Positions 32,589 to 35,192 of a stretch of DNA of 35,192 nt are shown in pieces (the first letter of the stretch is position 1; each line of letters begins with the position of its first letter). The position numbers and the translations under genes were made by a program. The stretch comes from Nitrospinota bacterium (GTDB lineage: Bacteria; Nitrospinota_A; UBA7883). A model generated the notes under the pieces. The model saw only the letters and a list, made by a program, of their open reading frames with translations. It did not search any database and was not told where the DNA came from. The stretch lies in the NCBI GenBank assembly GCA_029881335.1, contig JAOUMU010000020.1, positions 1-35,192 of the forward strand. The letters run 5' to 3'.

Positions 32589-33448
32589 TTGCGCCAATCC
32601 TCGGTAATGATCCCCTGGGTTCTGTAGCGCAGCATGGCGCTTTTGCACTGGCAGTCGCGCGGCTGGCTGCGGACCACTTTCAGCGCCTCGGCCACGATCT
32701 CCGGCATCTGCTCCATGGCCCGGTCCACCTTTCGCTTCTCATCCCCGGTGGTCATTCCCTCAAAAAGCACTCCCTGCCGAAACTCCCTCTCCACCAGCCC
32801 CTCGGCAAAGTTGGTGAGATAGCAGATGGCCGCATAGCATATTTCAAGCTCCCTTGCCAAAAAAGCCTCAGGGCAGAGGGTCATCCCCACCAGGTCCGCC
32901 CCATAGGAGTGGAACAGCCTTATCTCCGCCGGGGTCTCCAGCCTGGGACCTTCGGTGCATAAATACGTGGCCTTTTCCACGACATTTCGATCCATCCGGC
33001 CCACGGAATATAGCAGAGCGTGGCGTAGCTCCGGGCAGAAGGGATGGCTCATCCTGATAAAGCCCAGCCCCCCTTTGGTGAAGAAGGTGGAGGGGCGGCT
33101 TTTTGTCATATCGATAATGTCGTCCGGCACGGCGAATCCGCCCACATCCAGATGTGGATTGATTATACCCGGCCCGGACCAGGAGACTATCCGTTCCACG
33201 CCCAGTTCCTTGAACGCCCAGATGTTGGCCCGGTAGTTTATGAAAGGCGCCGTCACCGCATACCTTTCCAGCCCGTGACGGGAGAGGAAGTAGAACTGGA
33301 TCCCCGCATGGTTAACCTGCTTGATGTCATCCACCTGGCCGAAGGGAGTCTTGATGGCTGGCGTATCCGTCACCCGGCCGAAGACTTTCTCCTTAAGCAG
33401 GTTGTAGGCTGCGCTTCCCCCTATCACGGCGACATTGATCTTACTCAC
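32573..33448 (-). CDS. mtnP: S-methyl-5'-thioadenosine phosphorylase family protein
   Basis: Phosphorolysis of methylthioadenosine to adenine and methylthioribose-1-phosphate is the usual reaction, serving purine and methionine salvage. The 291-residue protein fits the MTAP branch of purine nucleoside phosphorylases: KTPFGQVDDI, FLSRHG, then INYRANIWAFKELGVERI, CTEGPRLETPAEIRLF and GADLVGMTLCPEAFLARE. Some relatives act on other nucleosides, so the symbol is tentative. It overlaps the TPR gene by 4 nt and the amidohydrolase by 16 nt. Confidence 0.85.
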   Translation of the reverse strand: MSKINVAVIGGSAAYNLLKEKVFGRVTDTPAIKTPFGQVDDIKQVNHAGIQFYFLSRHGLERYAVTAPFINYRANIWAFKELGVERIVSWSGPGIINPHLDVGGFAVPDDIIDMTKSRPSTFFTKGGLGFIRMSHPFCPELRHALLYSVGRMDRNVVEKATYLCTEGPRLETPAEIRLFHSYGADLVGMTLCPEAFLARELEICYAAICYLTNFAEGLVEREFRQGVLFEGMTTGDEKRKVDRAMEQMPEIVAEALKVVRSQPRDCQCKSAMLRYRTQGIITEDWRKWIDP

Positions 33449-34215
33449 CAGTCTTTCTCCGGCCTCCGGGACGGCGGTGACGCCTGCTTCCGGAGTTCCT
33501 TCTTCAGTTCCTGCTCATCCTTCCCGATGGCGTTCAGGGTCATCTTGGCCTCCTCCGGGGTCATTTCCCTCGCTCTATCATCCTTTTCATTCATCTGCTC
33601 CGGCTCCGGATTTTTATCCTGCTTTCCCTGGCCGGATTGATCCTGCTTTTGTGACTGCTCACCCTCCCGCGGGTCGTGGCTCTTCTCCTCATCCTTGCTA
33701 TCGCCATCCTGGCCCTCTTTTTTATCCTGTTGGCTTTGCTGCTTCTTTTTATTCTCAATCTCCTGGATTCTGGCCAGGGACAGCTCCAGATTGTGGCGGG
33801 AGTCATCACCACCAGCGCCGGATTTCAGCAAAGCCTTGTAACCCTCCGCCGCAGCGGCATAGCTCTTCTGCGCGTTCTCCATGTCACCGCTTTTCTCCGC
33901 CGCCTCCCCGGCGCGGTACAAGGCCACTCCCCGGTTGAAGGCGGCGTCTTCTCCCAGCGCTCCCCCGGCTCCGGCAGCCCGCTCGAAGGCCTTGGCCGCC
34001 TCCTGATACTCTCCCAGCTTGTGGTAGGCGCCCCCCATGTTGTAGTCCAGTTTTTTATTGTCCGGGTCCGTCTGTTGGGCTTTCTTGTATTCCTCCAGGG
34101 CTCCCTGGTAGTCCTCCAGACCTTGCAGCGCCGCGCCTTCATGGGCGGGCCCGCCAAATCCGGCCAGGATCATCACCATCAGCGGCAGGGCAGCCACCCT
34201 ATATGATGGAGCCAT
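33445..34215 (-). CDS. BatC-like tetratricopeptide repeat protein
   Basis: A 256-residue protein with an N-terminal signal peptide or anchor (AALPLMVMILAGFG). TPR-like helices cover about 30-165, with clear units YQGALEEYKKAQQTDPDNKK and YQEAAKAFERAAGAGG. A long Lys/Gln/Asp/Glu low-complexity stretch (about 168-230) follows, then a conserved-looking tail EMTPEEAKMTLNAIGKDEQELKKEL. The tail resembles the C-terminus of BatC proteins of the 'aerotolerance' operon, but no BatA, BatB or BatD gene is near. Its start lies 17 nt inside the ppx end and its stop overlaps mtnP by 4 nt. Confidence 0.7.
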   Translation of the reverse strand: MAPSYRVAALPLMVMILAGFGGPAHEGAALQGLEDYQGALEEYKKAQQTDPDNKKLDYNMGGAYHKLGEYQEAAKAFERAAGAGGALGEDAAFNRGVALYRAGEAAEKSGDMENAQKSYAAAAEGYKALLKSGAGGDDSRHNLELSLARIQEIENKKKQQSQQDKKEGQDGDSKDEEKSHDPREGEQSQKQDQSGQGKQDKNPEPEQMNEKDDRAREMTPEEAKMTLNAIGKDEQELKKELRKQASPPSRRPEKDW

Positions 34216-35131
34216 ATTCCAGCATCTCCAATATCAGCCCTTCCCGCAGTCCGAAATCCGACACAATGATATGATCCACCCCCGCGCGACGCATTACCGC
34301 CTCCACCATGGCAACACCCGGGATGATCAGATCTTCGCGCCCCCCCTTCAGCGGGCCGATGCGTGACATCTGATCGATAGTCATCGTGAAAAGCTTCAGC
34401 CGCATAGCCTCCACAGCCTTCAGGGTCAGCTTGTGATGGTTGATCATGGCGGAGTTGTATTCGTCCAGCTCCAGGTCCATGGCCGCCAGCGAAGTCACCG
34501 TCCCCGCAGTGCCTACGATGCTCTCTCCCCCGTCCGGGGCAAGCTGGGTGAAAACCTGGTCCACCTTCGCCTTCACCTCCTCGGCCATTTTACGATATTC
34601 ATATTCGATCACCGGATGCGCGGTCAGATATGTCTCCGACAAACGCACAACACCCAGGTCTGATCCCACTGCGGCGCCTTTCCCTTTTCTTTTACTGTGG
34701 ATGAACTCGGTGCTGCCGCCGCCTATGTCGAAGAGGATGAATCCGGCTTCCCCATCCTTAACCACCAAACGGGCGCCTCTCAGGGCCAGCCGCGCTTCCA
34801 TCTCCCAGGTTATAACCTTAAGTCCATGGCCTACAGCGGAGCGCAGCTTTACATCCAGCTCATCGGAATTGGCGGCGTTGCGCCCCGCGCTGGCGGCGGC
34901 GATCACCAGATTAAACGGATAGAAAGGCTCCGCGTTTTTCAAAAGCGAGGCCACCCCATTCACAGTTCTTTTTATGGCGGCCGGGGCCAGCTTCCCGCTC
35001 TTGCCCAGCCCCGCGCTCAGGCGGGTTATCACCTGGTCGGAATATACGATGGAAAAACTCTCCCCCTCCGGCTCGGCTACAAGAATACGGACTGTGTTGG
35101 CTCCCAGGTCTATTGCCGCGATTCTGCTCAT
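34199..35131 (-). CDS. ppx: Ppx/GppA family exopolyphosphatase
   Basis: Cleaves terminal phosphate from polyphosphate, or the 5'-phosphate of pppGpp. The 310-residue product consists of the two ASKHA-type domains only, shorter than the E. coli Ppx of about 500 residues. Nucleotide-fold motifs are AAIDLGANTVRILVAE at the N-terminus, FILFDIGGGSTEF in the middle and IVGTAGTVTSLAAM. The gene probably opens the four-gene operon: a GGAGAG site lies about 8 nt before the ATG and a TATAAT box further upstream. Which phosphate ester it prefers cannot be told. Confidence 0.9.
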   Translation of the reverse strand: MSRIAAIDLGANTVRILVAEPEGESFSIVYSDQVITRLSAGLGKSGKLAPAAIKRTVNGVASLLKNAEPFYPFNLVIAAASAGRNAANSDELDVKLRSAVGHGLKVITWEMEARLALRGARLVVKDGEAGFILFDIGGGSTEFIHSKRKGKGAAVGSDLGVVRLSETYLTAHPVIEYEYRKMAEEVKAKVDQVFTQLAPDGGESIVGTAGTVTSLAAMDLELDEYNSAMINHHKLTLKAVEAMRLKLFTMTIDQMSRIGPLKGGREDLIIPGVAMVEAVMRRAGVDHIIVSDFGLREGLILEMLEYGSII

Positions 35132-35169
35132 GGCGCGCTCTCCGATAATTCCCTCAGTGACATCGATCC

Positions 35170-35175
35170 ATTATA
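35170..35175 (-). promoter_or_regulatory. -10 box of the ppx operon promoter
   Basis: A perfect TATAAT on the minus strand, about 39 nt before ATG 35131. The matching -35 would lie just beyond the right window edge, so the promoter is only half visible. Confidence 0.4.
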
Positions 35176-35192
35176 GCAAATGGGCCCTCCTC

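Noticed and set aside
1-35192. tRNA genes, CRISPR arrays, insertion sequences or phage genes.
   Set aside because: No tRNA-like fold with a TTCGA arm, no regularly spaced repeats, and no transposase, integrase or phage protein among the supported genes.

Overview
The window comes from a GC-rich diderm (Gram-negative type) bacterium. The evidence is a TonB/ExbB/ExbD set, a TonB-dependent outer-membrane receptor and several lipoprotein signal peptides. A complete ectoine pathway points to a salty or osmotically variable habitat. The rplM-rpsI-argC order and the RicT gene beside holB would suit a Desulfobacterota- or Nitrospinota-like lineage, but this placement is inference and I cannot settle it from sequence alone.

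Layout. 1-2.3 kb: the 5' part of a Ycf46-like AAA ATPase gene and a beta-propeller gene (both minus), then tmk (plus). 2.3-8.3 kb: one tightly packed minus-strand operon, ectR-ectA-ectB-ectC-ehuB-ehuC-ehuD-ehuA. It joins a MarR-type regulator, ectoine synthesis and an ectoine-type ABC importer, behind a good sigma70-like promoter at 8284-8311. 8.7-16 kb (plus): holB-ricT (replication clamp loader plus PSP1/RicT), a secreted SH3-repeat protein, a large membrane hybrid histidine kinase and an MFS transporter. 15.9-19.9 kb (plus): rplM-rpsI, then argC-argJ-sfsA. 20.1-21.4 kb: cheR and a bacteriohemerythrin in one short operon.

21.4-23.8 kb is the accessory-looking part: two minus-strand lipoproteins (one with a fibronectin III domain, one with no recognised family) separated by AT-rich gene-poor stretches that contain a perfect hairpin and a near-duplicated short segment. 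23.8-25.5 kb (plus): a UreH_2/TauE-like membrane protein and a sigma54 activator with no sensor domain. 25.5-30.9 kb (minus): a self-contained TonB transport operon, in transcription order receptor, a PepSY-TM protein carrying BNR-like repeats, ExbB, ExbD, TonB. Its 400-bp upstream region holds a Fur-like inverted repeat, a leader hairpin and a loopless 30-bp perfect palindrome. 31.3-35.1 kb (minus): ppx/gppA, a BatC-like TPR protein, an MTA-phosphorylase-family enzyme and an ATZ/TRZ-type amidohydrolase, each overlapping the next.

The most notable items are the combined regulator/synthesis/import ectoine operon, the receptor operon with its duplicated PepSY/BNR protein, and the 30-bp palindrome. 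I see no tRNA, rRNA, CRISPR array, transposase or phage gene. Promoters and operators are read by eye and are tentative.
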